Positions 7,382 to 16,438 of a stretch of 64,000 nt of DNA are shown piece by piece. A program made the translations under genes and the position numbers. This DNA is from Halorussus aquaticus (GTDB lineage: Archaea > Halobacteriota > Halobacteria > Halobacteriales > Haladaptataceae), in the NCBI RefSeq assembly GCF_024218795.1, contig NZ_CP100400.1:2728001-2792000 (forward strand), read 5' to 3'. Within the stretch, counting starts at the first letter, position 1. Each line of letters begins with the position of its first letter. The notes beneath the pieces were generated by a model. That model was not told where the DNA came from and ran no database searches. It worked only from the letters and a program-made list of their open reading frames with translations.

Positions 7382-9046
7382 ATGACTGGTGGCGGGTCGC
7401 ACCTACCGGGAACTCCGGACGAGGAGGGTGACGACCCGATAGTCCTCCACGTGGACATGGACTGCTTCTACGCGGCCTGCGAGCGACGACGGGAACCGCA
7501 ACTGGAGGGCGAACCGGTCGTCGTCGGAATGGGGTACGAGGGCGGCCAGACCCACGGTGCCGTCGCCACCGCGAGCTACGAGGCCCGGGAGTACGGCGTC
7601 GAGAGCGCGCAGGCCATCAGCACCGCGCTGGAGCGCCTGCCGAGGATGGCGGACGCCGAGGACCCCGACACCGACGTAGACCCCGACGACGCGGGCTACT
7701 ACCGGCCGGTGGACATGGACCACTACGAGGCGGTCAGTGCGGAGGTCAAGGAGATTCTCCACGAGTCGGCCGACGTGGTGCGGGAGGTCAGTATCGACGA
7801 GGCCTACCTCGACGTGACCGACCGGACCGGGTGGGAGGTCGCCGAGGGGTTCGCGCGCCACGTCAAGCACCGCATCGACCGGGAGGTGGGAGTGACCGCC
7901 AGCGTCGGGGTCGCACCGAACATGTCCGCCGCGAAAATCGCCAGCGACCACGACAAGCCCGACGGTCTCGTGGTCGTGCGACCCGACGAGGTCAGCGAGT
8001 TCCTCGCGCCCCTCGACGTGGGAGAGATTCACGGCGTCGGCCCCGTCACGGCCCGCGAGTTGCGCGAGATGGGCATCGAGACGGCGGCCGACCTCGCGGC
8101 GGCCGACCGCGCGGACCTCCGGTCCAGATTCGGCGAGCGCGGCGCGGAGATGCACCGCCGGGCGCGCGGCGAGGACGAGCGCGAAGTGACGCCCAGAGGC
8201 CGCCCCAAGAGCCTCTCGCGGGAGTCGGCGTTCACCGAGGCGACCGACGACGACGAGCGAAAGCGCGAGCAGGTTCGGACCCTCGCGGAGGCGGTGGCCG
8301 ACCGCTCGCGTCGGAAGGGCGCGATGTATCGGACCATCGGCATCAAAGCGGTGACGCCGCCCTACGACGTGAACACTCGCGCGAAGTCGCTCCCGGGTCC
8401 GGTGGACGACCCCGGACTGGTCGAGGAAGTCGCGCTGGAACTGCTCGCGGAGTTCGCGGGCGTCGAGGTCCGGAAGGTCGGAGTCCGCGTCTCGAACCTC
8501 TCGTTCGCGGACGCCGAGCAGTCGAGCCTCGGCGACGGATGGGGAACGAACGGAGGTGAAACCGACTCGTCGGGGTCAGACGAGACGGGGAGCGAGTCGG
8601 CATCCCGGAGGTCGGTCGAAGAAGCGGACGACGAGGACGACTCCGACGCCCAACGTTCGCTCGGCGACCAGTGGGAGACATCGGACGTGGAGAGGGCAGA
8701 GGAAGCGTCGTCGAACGGAGGGATGGCGGCCGGTGAGTCGTCGAACGGGGTGACGACAGACGGGAGGACGGCGGACGCAAAATGCTCGAATGCTCCGACA
8801 GACGGCGAAGCGGACGGCGGCGACCCCGCCGACCCCGACCGTGACGGTCAGTTGTCGCTTCGAGACGCGTGGGCCGGTGACGACGTGGCGTCCGACGAGG
8901 GAGCGGAGAACGACGCCGCCGACGATGACCGTGACGCTGATTCGGATGGCATTTCACCCCCCGACGCGGACGGCGACTCCGGCGGCGATGCGGACCTCGA
9001 CGGGCAGGTGTCGCTCGGCGTCTTCGAGTCGGACTCGACCCGATAG
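7382..9046 (+). CDS. dinB: DNA polymerase IV (Y-family) with a long acidic tail
   Basis: The enzyme copies past lesions in template DNA. Its catalytic core (about residues 20-375) shows VDMDCFYAACE (metal Asp at about 24-26), ASYEAREYGV, the SIDEAYLD motif, VGVAPNMSAAKIAS, a helix-hairpin-helix GEIHGVGPVTAREL and the little-finger domain. The tail (about 376-554) is Asp/Ser/Gly-rich, probably disordered, and holds four PIP-like motifs: Q380-W387, Q424-W431, Q490-W497 and Q542-F548. The start at 7382 is chosen because the longer frame upstream reads through the preceding gene in a basic, non-haloarchaeal composition. Normal archaeal Pol IV is about 350-430 residues, so the tail is long. Confidence 0.95.
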   Translation: MTGGGSHLPGTPDEEGDDPIVLHVDMDCFYAACERRREPQLEGEPVVVGMGYEGGQTHGAVATASYEAREYGVESAQAISTALERLPRMADAEDPDTDVDPDDAGYYRPVDMDHYEAVSAEVKEILHESADVVREVSIDEAYLDVTDRTGWEVAEGFARHVKHRIDREVGVTASVGVAPNMSAAKIASDHDKPDGLVVVRPDEVSEFLAPLDVGEIHGVGPVTARELREMGIETAADLAAADRADLRSRFGERGAEMHRRARGEDEREVTPRGRPKSLSRESAFTEATDDDERKREQVRTLAEAVADRSRRKGAMYRTIGIKAVTPPYDVNTRAKSLPGPVDDPGLVEEVALELLAEFAGVEVRKVGVRVSNLSFADAEQSSLGDGWGTNGGETDSSGSDETGSESASRRSVEEADDEDDSDAQRSLGDQWETSDVERAEEASSNGGMAAGESSNGVTTDGRTADAKCSNAPTDGEADGGDPADPDRDGQLSLRDAWAGDDVASDEGAENDAADDDRDADSDGISPPDADGDSGGDADLDGQVSLGVFESDSTR

Positions 9047-9105
9047 CGTCGCATACTCCGCCGCGACCCGTGCGACTAAAGCGGTCGCGCGACAATTACA
9101 CGGAC

Positions 9106-9477
9106 ATGGATACGACGCAACCGGACCCGACGTGGGACGCCCAAGCGCACAGCGAGAGCGTAGACATCATCGAGGCCGCCGTCGGCGAAGTCACCTACCG
9201 AGTGTGGGGTGCCGACTGGTGCGGTGACTGTCACGACGTCCTCCCCGACTTCTTCGCCGCGCTGGAGGCCGCGGGCGTTCCGAACGACGAGATAGACGTC
9301 CACGAAGTGGACGAGAACAAGGACGGCGAGGGGGTCGAGGAGTACGACGTGACGCTCATCCCGACCATCGTGGTCGAACGCGGCGACGAGGAAGTCGCGC
9401 GCTTCGAGGAGAGCGAGGACCAACCCGCGGCCCGGTACCTCGCCCAACGACTGCACGACAGCGACGTGATGGTCTGA
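9106..9477 (+). CDS. thioredoxin-family protein with a WCGDC active site
   Basis: The 123-residue protein has a thioredoxin fold with the redox motif WCGDC (about residues 37-41) in place of the classical WCGPC. The cis-proline segment TLIPTIVVERG and C-terminal helix follow. It probably reduces or oxidises disulfides in the cytoplasm. The ATG at 9106 is preferred to the upstream in-frame ATG at 9070, which would add a basic, unconserved stretch. It lies 59 nt after dinB on the same strand. Confidence 0.85.
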   Translation: MDTTQPDPTWDAQAHSESVDIIEAAVGEVTYRVWGADWCGDCHDVLPDFFAALEAAGVPNDEIDVHEVDENKDGEGVEEYDVTLIPTIVVERGDEEVARFEESEDQPAARYLAQRLHDSDVMV

Positions 9478-9502
9478 GCGCCACCGGTTCCTCTTTTCGC
9501 GG

Positions 9503-11683
9503 CTACTCGTCGGGGTCGCCCTCCGCGAACCACTCGTCGGTCCAGTGGAGTTCCCCCCCGACGACGACCGGGGCCGAGTAGTCGCTCAGCGTCTCCTCGA
9601 CCTTCGCCCCGGAGTTCGTGAACGTCATCATTCGACCCGGAACGAGGTAGAAGTCCGGGTCCTCCGCGCTCTGGAACTGGGGCTTGGCCGCCGCGCCTAT
9701 CGGATACTCCTCGGTCGCGTAACTGACGAGGGTCACGGAGACCTCCTCGTCGGGGGCCGGTACCGTCGTCGAGTCGTAGTCGAGACCGAAGTCGTAAATC
9801 AGCGGGTTGCCGTCGGCACACTGGGCGATGGTCACGCTAGGATCGCCGACGACGAGGTAGTGGCGGCCGATTGCGGTGTACTCCTCGACGATTTCGAGCG
9901 CTGCGCCGACGCCGAACCCGTAGTTGAGCAGACGCGCGAACGTCTCGCCGACTTCGACCGCTCCGAGGTTGTCCACGTCGCCCCAACTCACGATGGCCGT
10001 GCGCGCGCCCGCTTCCACCAGCGCGACGCCCTGATCGTGCGACCGGCAGGCGTTGAGCAGGATGGTCGTCGCGCCGGTCTCCTCGACCGTTTCGGCGTCC
10101 AAGATACCGTCCGAACACGCGAACCCGCGGCCGTCGATGTGACCGATGAAGTGAAACAGGTCGTGGTCTTCGGCCAACAGCGACCGGAGTTCGGCAGTCG
10201 AAACGTCGAACCGACAATCGACGTCGAACGGGACCGTGTCCCGCGTGCCGTACACCTCCGAGACCGTGTCCCACTCCTCGCGCATCTGCTCGTCGTTGCA
10301 GACGACGGTCACGTCGATGATGCCGTCGGTGGGTTCGGTCCTGTCGTGGTCGAAGGCCGAGGCGAGGAGTTTCGCCCCGTGCACCGGCGTTCCATCGCCC
10401 ACCCACGCCCGCTCCATGGAGTCGGTCTCGGGGAGCGGAACGTACTCGCTGGAGTCCGGGACGCCCGTCGCTCGGGAGTCGGCGTCGGTCGGGAGACCGA
10501 GACCGCCGCCGTCGAGTTGCGGTCCGCGCTTGAACGCGCTCAGCGCGTCGTGCTGGTCGGGGTGAGACCCGTCCGTCGATGCCGTCGAACCGGGTGACGA
10601 CGACGGGTCCGTCGCGGAGGATTGGACTCGGACCAGAGAGAGGTCTCTGGCGACGAACGGAAGCAGTTCGACGCTGTCGGCGACGGGTCGAACGTGAGTG
10701 GTCCGACTCCAAGCGGGCATCGCGTCGGTCAGTGCCGAGTACGGGACCGAGAGGTACGCCGCCAATTGCTCGCCGAGCGCCGCCCCGTACAGGTCGGCGA
10801 AGTCGAGGTCGGTCACCGATTCGACCGCGCGTCGCTCGGCCATGTCCATCGGGTGGAACCCCTCGGTTCGGGTCACGCAGTCGAGCAGGAACGCTTGTTT
10901 CAGGACACGAATCACCTCGTCTTCGAATCCGCGCTCCGTGTCGAGGGGGTGGCTGAAGCCGGTCTCTGCGGTCAGTCTCGGTCTCTCGTCGGGCACTACA
11001 GTCGCGCCGAGGTAGTAGGCCAGCGGTGCGACAGTGCAGACGTGCTCGTAATCGGCCGGGACGCGGAGCGTGACTCCGGTATCGGGCGCGTCGATGTCGT
11101 CTGGAATCGCCAGTTCGTCGCCGCGTTCGAGGAGCGGCGGATGGCCGCGGAGCGTCGGCCACGACCGTTCGCAGGTCGTCGTCTTCAACCCCGACCCGAA
11201 CGTCGAGAGGGCCTCCATTACGGCCTCCGGGTCGTCGGGGACCGTGACCGTCCCCGCGGGCGAGGAGTGATTGGACCGCGCGCCGAGTTCTATCGTGGTC
11301 TCGCCACCGAACGCTATCTCGACGTACTCGGTGGTCGCCTCGACGACGAGCGACGACGCGACTCGGACGTAGGTTTTCACGGGCGCGTCCACTTCGAGCA
11401 GGTATTCGTCGGCGTCGAGTTCGAAGCTTCGGTCGTGGCCGGCGTCGATGATGTGGGACCCGTCGTCGGCGTCCCGAACGACCACGACGGGGACGTTGTA
11501 CGGTACCCTGATTCCCGAGGTGGTGACTCGCCAGGCGACTGAAACCGGATAGACGAACGCGTCGGTGTCGGCGGGAGTCGGAGAGACCGTTTCCGGAGTG
11601 TGGAGAACGTACCGGTTGTTCTCGATTGGGTCGAGTATCTCCACTCCCGTCGCGTGGTCGAGCGGGTCGAGTCGCGGGCGCAT
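9503..11683 (-). CDS. CHAT-domain (caspase-like) protease
   Basis: The 726-residue protein has a beta-rich N-terminal region (about 1-150), a middle region of unknown fold, and a C-terminal peptidase domain (about 455-625). In that domain FHFIGH supplies His515 and LLNACRSH supplies Cys546, the dyad of the CHAT branch of clan CD proteases (caspase and separase relatives). Such proteases act as effectors in several bacterial defence and cell-death systems. No signal peptide is seen, so it is probably cytoplasmic. It is the second gene of a unit with the DUF7504-like gene, 36 nt downstream of it. The substrate is unknown. Confidence 0.75.
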   Translation of the reverse strand: MRPRLDPLDHATGVEILDPIENNRYVLHTPETVSPTPADTDAFVYPVSVAWRVTTSGIRVPYNVPVVVVRDADDGSHIIDAGHDRSFELDADEYLLEVDAPVKTYVRVASSLVVEATTEYVEIAFGGETTIELGARSNHSSPAGTVTVPDDPEAVMEALSTFGSGLKTTTCERSWPTLRGHPPLLERGDELAIPDDIDAPDTGVTLRVPADYEHVCTVAPLAYYLGATVVPDERPRLTAETGFSHPLDTERGFEDEVIRVLKQAFLLDCVTRTEGFHPMDMAERRAVESVTDLDFADLYGAALGEQLAAYLSVPYSALTDAMPAWSRTTHVRPVADSVELLPFVARDLSLVRVQSSATDPSSSPGSTASTDGSHPDQHDALSAFKRGPQLDGGGLGLPTDADSRATGVPDSSEYVPLPETDSMERAWVGDGTPVHGAKLLASAFDHDRTEPTDGIIDVTVVCNDEQMREEWDTVSEVYGTRDTVPFDVDCRFDVSTAELRSLLAEDHDLFHFIGHIDGRGFACSDGILDAETVEETGATTILLNACRSHDQGVALVEAGARTAIVSWGDVDNLGAVEVGETFARLLNYGFGVGAALEIVEEYTAIGRHYLVVGDPSVTIAQCADGNPLIYDFGLDYDSTTVPAPDEEVSVTLVSYATEEYPIGAAAKPQFQSAEDPDFYLVPGRMMTFTNSGAKVEETLSDYSAPVVVGGELHWTDEWFAEGDPDE

Positions 11684-11719
11684 ATTGGTGGACCTCCGTT
11701 AGGAATCGAGAGGGGCGTC

Positions 11720-12481
11720 TCAGAGGGGGAGCCAGTCGGTTATCAGGTCGCGGCTCGGGACGTGCCAGCGTTCCTCGGTGTGGTGGTCGTGTCTCGCAGA
11801 ATCGACGGCCCGAACCTCGACGACGGCGTCGAACTCGTCCGTCAATCTCTGGACGCGGTCGCTTCCGTACGGTTCGGTGAGGACGTAGTGACCCATCGCG
11901 TCGTAGTCGTGGACGTAGCCCGTGACGACTTCTAGGCATCGGCGGACCACGTCGTGGTCGTAATGTTCGAACAGGGCACCGAGCGAATCCATCCCGACGC
12001 GCAACTGGGCGGGTGCGAGACCGCCGGAGTGGCGATTGAACGTCGCCATCGACTCGGCAATCTCGGCCTGTAAGCCCGCGAGTTGGGGGTCCACGACTCG
12101 TCGTTCGGAGATAGCCAACGGTGGCGCTTCGGGTCGGTCACCGGCGTCCACGACCGACCGGGGCGGCGAGGCGTGGTTGATAACTTCGGTCGTCTCGGTG
12201 AACGACCCCTGAATCTCCTCGGGGTCGGGCAAGCGCTTGACCACGCTCTGAGGACTCGCGTCGGTGATAGCGAGCAGGCGGTATCGGCGCTCTTCGGTCC
12301 CGCCGAGGAGGCTACCGCTCGCCTCGGTGAACAGGCGACGCGGCGCATCGCCGACGACTAGCAGATTACAGCCGTCGGACTTCAGGTCCTGAAGGACGTC
12401 GAAGAACCGCGTCACACCGTCTTCGTCGGTGGTATCGGCTTCCGAATCGTCACGCCGACGGCCGGAACTCCCAGCACTCAT
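11720..12481 (-). CDS. DUF7504-like RecA-fold-related protein
   Basis: The 253-residue protein resembles the haloarchaeal DUF7504 family, which has a RecA/KaiC-like fold. The nucleotide loop position reads LLVVGDAPRRLF (about 42-53), which lacks GKT/GKS, so ATP binding is doubtful. Later segments (VGMDSLGALFEHYD, VRRCLEVVTGYVHDY) fit the family's middle strands. The ATG at 12481 is chosen because a TATA-like box lies 27 nt upstream; a longer start at 12523 would sit on that box. It heads a two-gene unit with the CHAT protease and may act as its sensor or partner (inference). Confidence 0.65.
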   Translation of the reverse strand: MSAGSSGRRRDDSEADTTDEDGVTRFFDVLQDLKSDGCNLLVVGDAPRRLFTEASGSLLGGTEERRYRLLAITDASPQSVVKRLPDPEEIQGSFTETTEVINHASPPRSVVDAGDRPEAPPLAISERRVVDPQLAGLQAEIAESMATFNRHSGGLAPAQLRVGMDSLGALFEHYDHDVVRRCLEVVTGYVHDYDAMGHYVLTEPYGSDRVQRLTDEFDAVVEVRAVDSARHDHHTEERWHVPSRDLITDWLPL

Positions 12482-12503
12482 TCGCGGAATAGTTGAATAT
12501 GTA

Positions 12504-12514
12504 TGTTTAATAAT
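12504..12514 (-). promoter_or_regulatory. TATA-like box of the DUF7504/CHAT unit
   Basis: On the minus strand the sequence reads GATTATTAAAC in an AT-rich patch. It is centred 27 nt before the ATG at 12481, which suggests a leaderless two-gene transcript. Confidence 0.5.
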
Positions 12515-12618
12515 CTTTCGCACCGATAGACGGAAATCTGTGGACTGGCGTCGGTCTTCCTATCGTTTTCGAAGAACGTGGGAGGCCGACGCGGCGTGCC
12601 GAGGTCGGTGTGTCGTAG

Positions 12619-14847
12619 CTACTGGCCGCCTTCGGCCCAGTCGAGCGCGTCGGCGAGGTCCGTGTTCGGCGGCGAGCAGGCGAAGTTCCGGCAGACGTAG
12701 ACCGTGGGTTCGCCACCCGATTGGCCGCGCCCGGCCCAAATCGGCGGTGCTTCGTCGAGTCCCAGTCGGTCGAGCCACTCCGACACTCCCTCGTCGGTCG
12801 GCGGGCGGCGCGACAGCAGGTGAGTCGGCAAGTACCGGTCGCCGAGTTCGTCCACCCACGCGTCCGGTAGTCGCTCGGCGGCCATCGTCACTTCGAGAGA
12901 GCCACGCGCGTATCGGTCGGCCGCCAGCGCGAGCGAGGCGTGCTGGAGCGGGTTCGAGCGAATCTGCTGTCCCCGCGTTTCTAGCACGCGCTCGGCGACG
13001 TCCGCGAACTCGTCGTCGGGCCTGAACTCGGCCAGCGCGAGCAGCGTGTCGGCCGCGACGCCGAGACTGGAGGGCGTCGATTGGTCGTTCGGTTCCTGCG
13101 GGCGCGCGACCAGTTCCTCGCCCGTCTCCGGCGTGAAGTAGATAGTTCCCGCGTCGGCGTCCCAGAACTCGTCCTCGATGGTCTCCGCGAGGTCGAGCGC
13201 GAACCCGAGGTGGTCGGGGTCGCCGGTGGCCTCGTACAGGTTCAGCGCACCTCGCGCGAGGAAAGCGTAGTCTTCGAGGTAGCCCTCGATGGCCACGTCG
13301 CCACCGTGAGACTCAGTCTCACGAGCTTCCGAGCGCGACTCGGAAACATCTTTGTACCGCCGGAACAGGCGTCCCGACTCGCCGTCCTCGTCGGGGTTCC
13401 AGAGCCGCTCGCGGACGAATCCGAGCGCGTCCGCCGCGAGGTCCGCCCACCGCTCGCCGTCGTCCAGCACGAGCGCCCCCTCCGCGAGTGCCGAAATCAT
13501 CAGGCCGTTCCACCCCGCCAGCACCTTCTCGTCGCGTCGCGGGCGGACTCGGTCCTCGCGCGCGGCGAAGACCTGTTCGCGAGCGTCCTCGATGGTCTCC
13601 TCGACCGCTCGCTCGTCCATCGCGTACTCGTCGGCGAGGTCTGTGACCGACTCGCTGATGGTCAGGACAGTCTTCCCCTCGAAGTTACCCGACTCGGTGA
13701 CGCCGAATCGGTCGCAGAACAGGTCGGCGGCGGTGTCGGCGTCCGCGCGTTCGCCGCCCCACTCGTCGTCGTCGACGGCCTCCCGAATCTGGTCGGGCGT
13801 CCAGACGTAGAACTTGCCCTCCTCGCCCTCGCTCTGGGCGTCGAGCGTGCTGTAGAACCCGCCCTCCTCGTGGGTCATCTCGCGTTCCACGAACTCGAAC
13901 GTCCGGCGGGCGGCCTTTGCGTATCTGTCGTCGTCCGCGACCTGATAGCCCGCCAGCATCGCCCGCGGAATCTCGGCGTTGTCGTACAGCATCTTCTCGA
14001 AGTGGGGGACGACCCACTCGCGGTCCACGGTGTAGCGGTGGAACCCGCCGCCGACGTGGTCGAAGAGACCGCCCTCGGCCATCGCCGAGAGCGCCTCGGT
14101 GGCGACCTCGCGGTACTCCGCGGCGCTGTCGGCGTCGCCCGCGTCAGCGGCGCGCTCGGCCGCCCGCAGGAGCAGGTGGACGCGCCCGGCCTGCGGGAAC
14201 TTCTGGCCGGTTCCGAATCCGCCGTGTTCGCGGTCGGCCGACCGGACCGCGGCGTCGGCGGCGCTTCCGAGCAGGTCCTCGCCCGGGGTTTCGCCGGGGT
14301 CGGGCACTGATTCGAGTTCGTCCTCGATGGCGTCGGTCCACTGGTCGGCACGGCGCTCCATCTCCCGGCGGTCCTCGTCGTCGGCCCACGAGTCGGCGAT
14401 GCTGGAGAGCAGGTCTCGGAAACCGGGTTGGCCGCGCTTGGCCTCCTTCGGGAAGTAGGTCCCGACGTAGAACGGTCGTCCGTCGGGCGTGAGCCAGACC
14501 GAGAGCGGCCACCCGCCCCGGCCCGAGACGGCCTGACAGATGGTCTGGTAGATGCTGTCGAGGTCCGGGCGCTCCTCGCGGTCCACCTTGACGGGGACGA
14601 AGTTCTCGTTGAGCGCCTCGGCGATGTCCTCGTCCTCGAAGCTCTCCTCTTCCATGACGTGACACCAGTGGCACGCCGAGTAGCCGACCGACAGGAAGAT
14701 GGGCACGTCGCGCTCCTCGGCCGCCGAGAGGGCGGCGTCGTCCCACGGTTGCCAGTTGACCGGGTTGTCGGCGTGCTGGCGGAGGTACGGACTCTTCTGC
14801 TCGTCCAAGCGATTCCGCTCGGTCGGGTCGGCGTCGGGTTCGCTCAT
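12619..14847 (-). CDS. DUF255 thioredoxin-domain protein (YyaL/SPATA20 family)
   Basis: The 742-residue protein starts with a thioredoxin-like DUF255 domain containing ACHWCHVMEEESF (about residues 55-67) and GGWPLSVWLTPDGRPF. It continues as a six-hairpin-glycosidase-like helical barrel (about 250-640), the normal layout for this large family found from bacteria to animals. The biochemical function is not established. The start at 14847 puts RNRLDEQKSPYLRQHADNPV in its usual N-terminal place; the longer frame to 15018 adds an unconserved stretch. It ends in a Cys-containing segment CRNFACSPP. Confidence 0.9.
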   Translation of the reverse strand: MSEPDADPTERNRLDEQKSPYLRQHADNPVNWQPWDDAALSAAEERDVPIFLSVGYSACHWCHVMEEESFEDEDIAEALNENFVPVKVDREERPDLDSIYQTICQAVSGRGGWPLSVWLTPDGRPFYVGTYFPKEAKRGQPGFRDLLSSIADSWADDEDRREMERRADQWTDAIEDELESVPDPGETPGEDLLGSAADAAVRSADREHGGFGTGQKFPQAGRVHLLLRAAERAADAGDADSAAEYREVATEALSAMAEGGLFDHVGGGFHRYTVDREWVVPHFEKMLYDNAEIPRAMLAGYQVADDDRYAKAARRTFEFVEREMTHEEGGFYSTLDAQSEGEEGKFYVWTPDQIREAVDDDEWGGERADADTAADLFCDRFGVTESGNFEGKTVLTISESVTDLADEYAMDERAVEETIEDAREQVFAAREDRVRPRRDEKVLAGWNGLMISALAEGALVLDDGERWADLAADALGFVRERLWNPDEDGESGRLFRRYKDVSESRSEARETESHGGDVAIEGYLEDYAFLARGALNLYEATGDPDHLGFALDLAETIEDEFWDADAGTIYFTPETGEELVARPQEPNDQSTPSSLGVAADTLLALAEFRPDDEFADVAERVLETRGQQIRSNPLQHASLALAADRYARGSLEVTMAAERLPDAWVDELGDRYLPTHLLSRRPPTDEGVSEWLDRLGLDEAPPIWAGRGQSGGEPTVYVCRNFACSPPNTDLADALDWAEGGQ

Positions 14848-14970
14848 GGTTCCACCGAGGGGCTTGAAGGACGTAAAGTCGGGGCTTTCCGGAACGTAAC
14901 TACGACCGACACACGACGAATTGCCCTCCGGCGTCACGAAGGGGGTAGATACGAGAGTGGCCGGACCGAA

Positions 14971-14989
14971 TCTTCGCACTGAGCGAAGA
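14971..14989. other. hairpin, TCTTCGC / GCGAAGA arms
   Basis: A perfect 7-bp inverted repeat with a 5-nt loop lies about 60 nt beyond the stop of the 61-residue membrane gene. It could end the halocin-like transcript, but no U-tract follows it. Confidence 0.3.
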
Positions 14990-15051
14990 CTGTCAACGGC
15001 CGCCTCGATTTTCCACATCCGAAACGGTTGTCGAGACGCATCGGAGGCAGA

Positions 15052-15237
15052 TCAGGACCGGAGTAGCCACATTCCGACCGCTGCTGCTCCGAACGCCACG
15101 ACCCACGTGATCCCGGCCGTTACGGTGCGAGAGACGCCAGTAACGTCCGTCATGGACCACATCATGACGGCGACGACGGTGGCGATGACGAGGAGCGACC
15201 CCAGTTCTGCTACCGAGTGTTGGACAAGTGAGGTCAT
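15052..15237 (-). CDS. small two-helix membrane protein next to the halocin-like precursor
   Basis: The 61-residue ORF has two hydrophobic helices at about residues 10-28 and 40-59 with a short polar loop (SMTDVTGVSRTV). Its ATG at 15237 lies 40 nt after the stop of the halocin-like gene on the same strand, so the two are probably co-transcribed. Small membrane proteins in such positions often give self-protection or help export of a peptide toxin; that is inference from context only. The longer frame upstream to 15507 runs antisense-like through the precursor gene and is rejected. Confidence 0.65.
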   Translation of the reverse strand: MTSLVQHSVAELGSLLVIATVVAVMMWSMTDVTGVSRTVTAGITWVVAFGAAAVGMWLLRS

Positions 15238-15277
15238 ACAATGACCACCTTTGCCATAGTTTCCATGGCCGGGGTAA

Positions 15278-16285
15278 TCAATGTCCGGTAAGGTTCGTAC
15301 ACGTCGCGTAGCACGTCCCTCCGACGACACCGGCACAGATCGCTCCGCAACCCGGTGAAATGGGGATTCCGGCGACAGTCCCGCTACATGCGGCGGTGCA
15401 GGCCGCTCCGGACAGTCCGGCGAGCGACGAACAGAGGACGGTGCAGTAGTCCGTACACACCGTTCCCCACGGACCACAGACAATGTGGTTCTGCGTAGAG
15501 ACGCCATCTTGAGTCTGTTTGGGCGCGACCGAAAGGTCGGTCGTCGTCACGTTCGTTGGTTCGCCGGACCCGGTCAGAACGACGCGGCCCTCGAAGTCGC
15601 CGCCGCGAGTAATGGGTACGTAAACGTCGAACCGCTCCGAGTTGCGGAGGAGGATTGCCTCCTCACGCGCGAGCGAACCGTCGCCAGTTCCTTTCTCGAC
15701 GGCATTCTCGGGTACCTTCTTCGCAACCTCCTTCACGAGAGGGGTTCCAAACTCCATTGTCGTCTTGTGGTTGCCGTCGACCGCACGGATACCGTCACCG
15801 ACGGGCTTGCCACCGAGGGCGGTGACGCCGTCGTCGAACGCGGACGATTCGTAGTAACGGATGGTGGTATCCCGTTCCTCTTCTCTACCGAAGGTGACGC
15901 CGTAACCAGTGTCGTCGTTGACGCTGTACTCGAACACCGCAGTCGGTTTCGGTTTCTCCCCGAGGGTACGGGCAATCTGTCGCACGTCCTCGGAACGGTT
16001 CGCACGGCGAAGCAGCTGCCCTCGTTCACGTCCCTTGAGTGAACGCGTCTCTATGTCGGGGTTGACGTCACCGCTCGCACTAACTCGTGAAGAGAGGGTA
16101 CTTCCACCGACGGAGAACACTCCGAGCGTTAGTCCGACATGAGTGAGGAAGTCCCTCCGACCTGTTGCGTCCTCTTCACGCATCTCCGAAAGCGCCGCCC
16201 AGGTTTCAGCACAGCCACTCCCATCGGGAATCTGGTCGTTTAGCTTTTCTTGGTGCGCGTCAGTCTGCCAATCCTTTTTTGACAT
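15278..16285 (-). CDS. halocin-C8-like antimicrobial peptide precursor
   Basis: The 335-residue protein has an N-terminal extension, a twin-arginine signal (R43-R44 in TGRRDFLTHVGLTLGVF), a central acidic domain (about 75-260) and a C-terminal cysteine-rich peptide. The peptide has ten cysteines (270, 277, 281, 285, 296, 300, 313, 317, 325, 329), mostly in CxxxC spacing, separated by Gly/Ala/Val. The same plan is known for halocin C8: Tat export, cleavage to a roughly 76-residue ten-cysteine microhalocin, and an N-terminal part that confers immunity. Cleavage probably falls near residue 265 (inferred). Natural sequence divergence means activity is unproven. Confidence 0.8.
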   Translation of the reverse strand: MSKKDWQTDAHQEKLNDQIPDGSGCAETWAALSEMREEDATGRRDFLTHVGLTLGVFSVGGSTLSSRVSASGDVNPDIETRSLKGRERGQLLRRANRSEDVRQIARTLGEKPKPTAVFEYSVNDDTGYGVTFGREEERDTTIRYYESSAFDDGVTALGGKPVGDGIRAVDGNHKTTMEFGTPLVKEVAKKVPENAVEKGTGDGSLAREEAILLRNSERFDVYVPITRGGDFEGRVVLTGSGEPTNVTTTDLSVAPKQTQDGVSTQNHIVCGPWGTVCTDYCTVLCSSLAGLSGAACTAACSGTVAGIPISPGCGAICAGVVGGTCYATCTNLTGH

Positions 16286-16302
16286 CTGGTGGGAACACCA
16301 TC

Positions 16303-16310
16303 TAATATTA
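16303..16310 (-). promoter_or_regulatory. TATA-like box of the halocin-like gene
   Basis: The AT-only palindrome TAATATTA is centred about 21 nt before the ATG at 16285. It lies in an AT-rich divergent promoter region (16286-16438) shared with the winged-helix gene. Confidence 0.4.
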
Positions 16311-16438
16311 TGCGGGGCTAGAAGATTGATTTAACTACATGAGAATTGGTCGTAGAATGGCGATTTCTTATATACTTTTCTACTATTCATATGATTAAAT
16401 ACGGGTAGATATATGTGATTGTTGACGTTACAATTGGT

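Noticed and set aside
9837..11939. A 700-codon minus-strand frame
   Set aside because: It is a shifted frame of the CHAT protease gene and is rich in Arg, unlike any acidic haloarchaeal protein.
13081..14310. A 409-codon open frame on the plus strand
   Set aside because: It lies antisense to the DUF255 gene, which has strong motifs; the frame has no domain.
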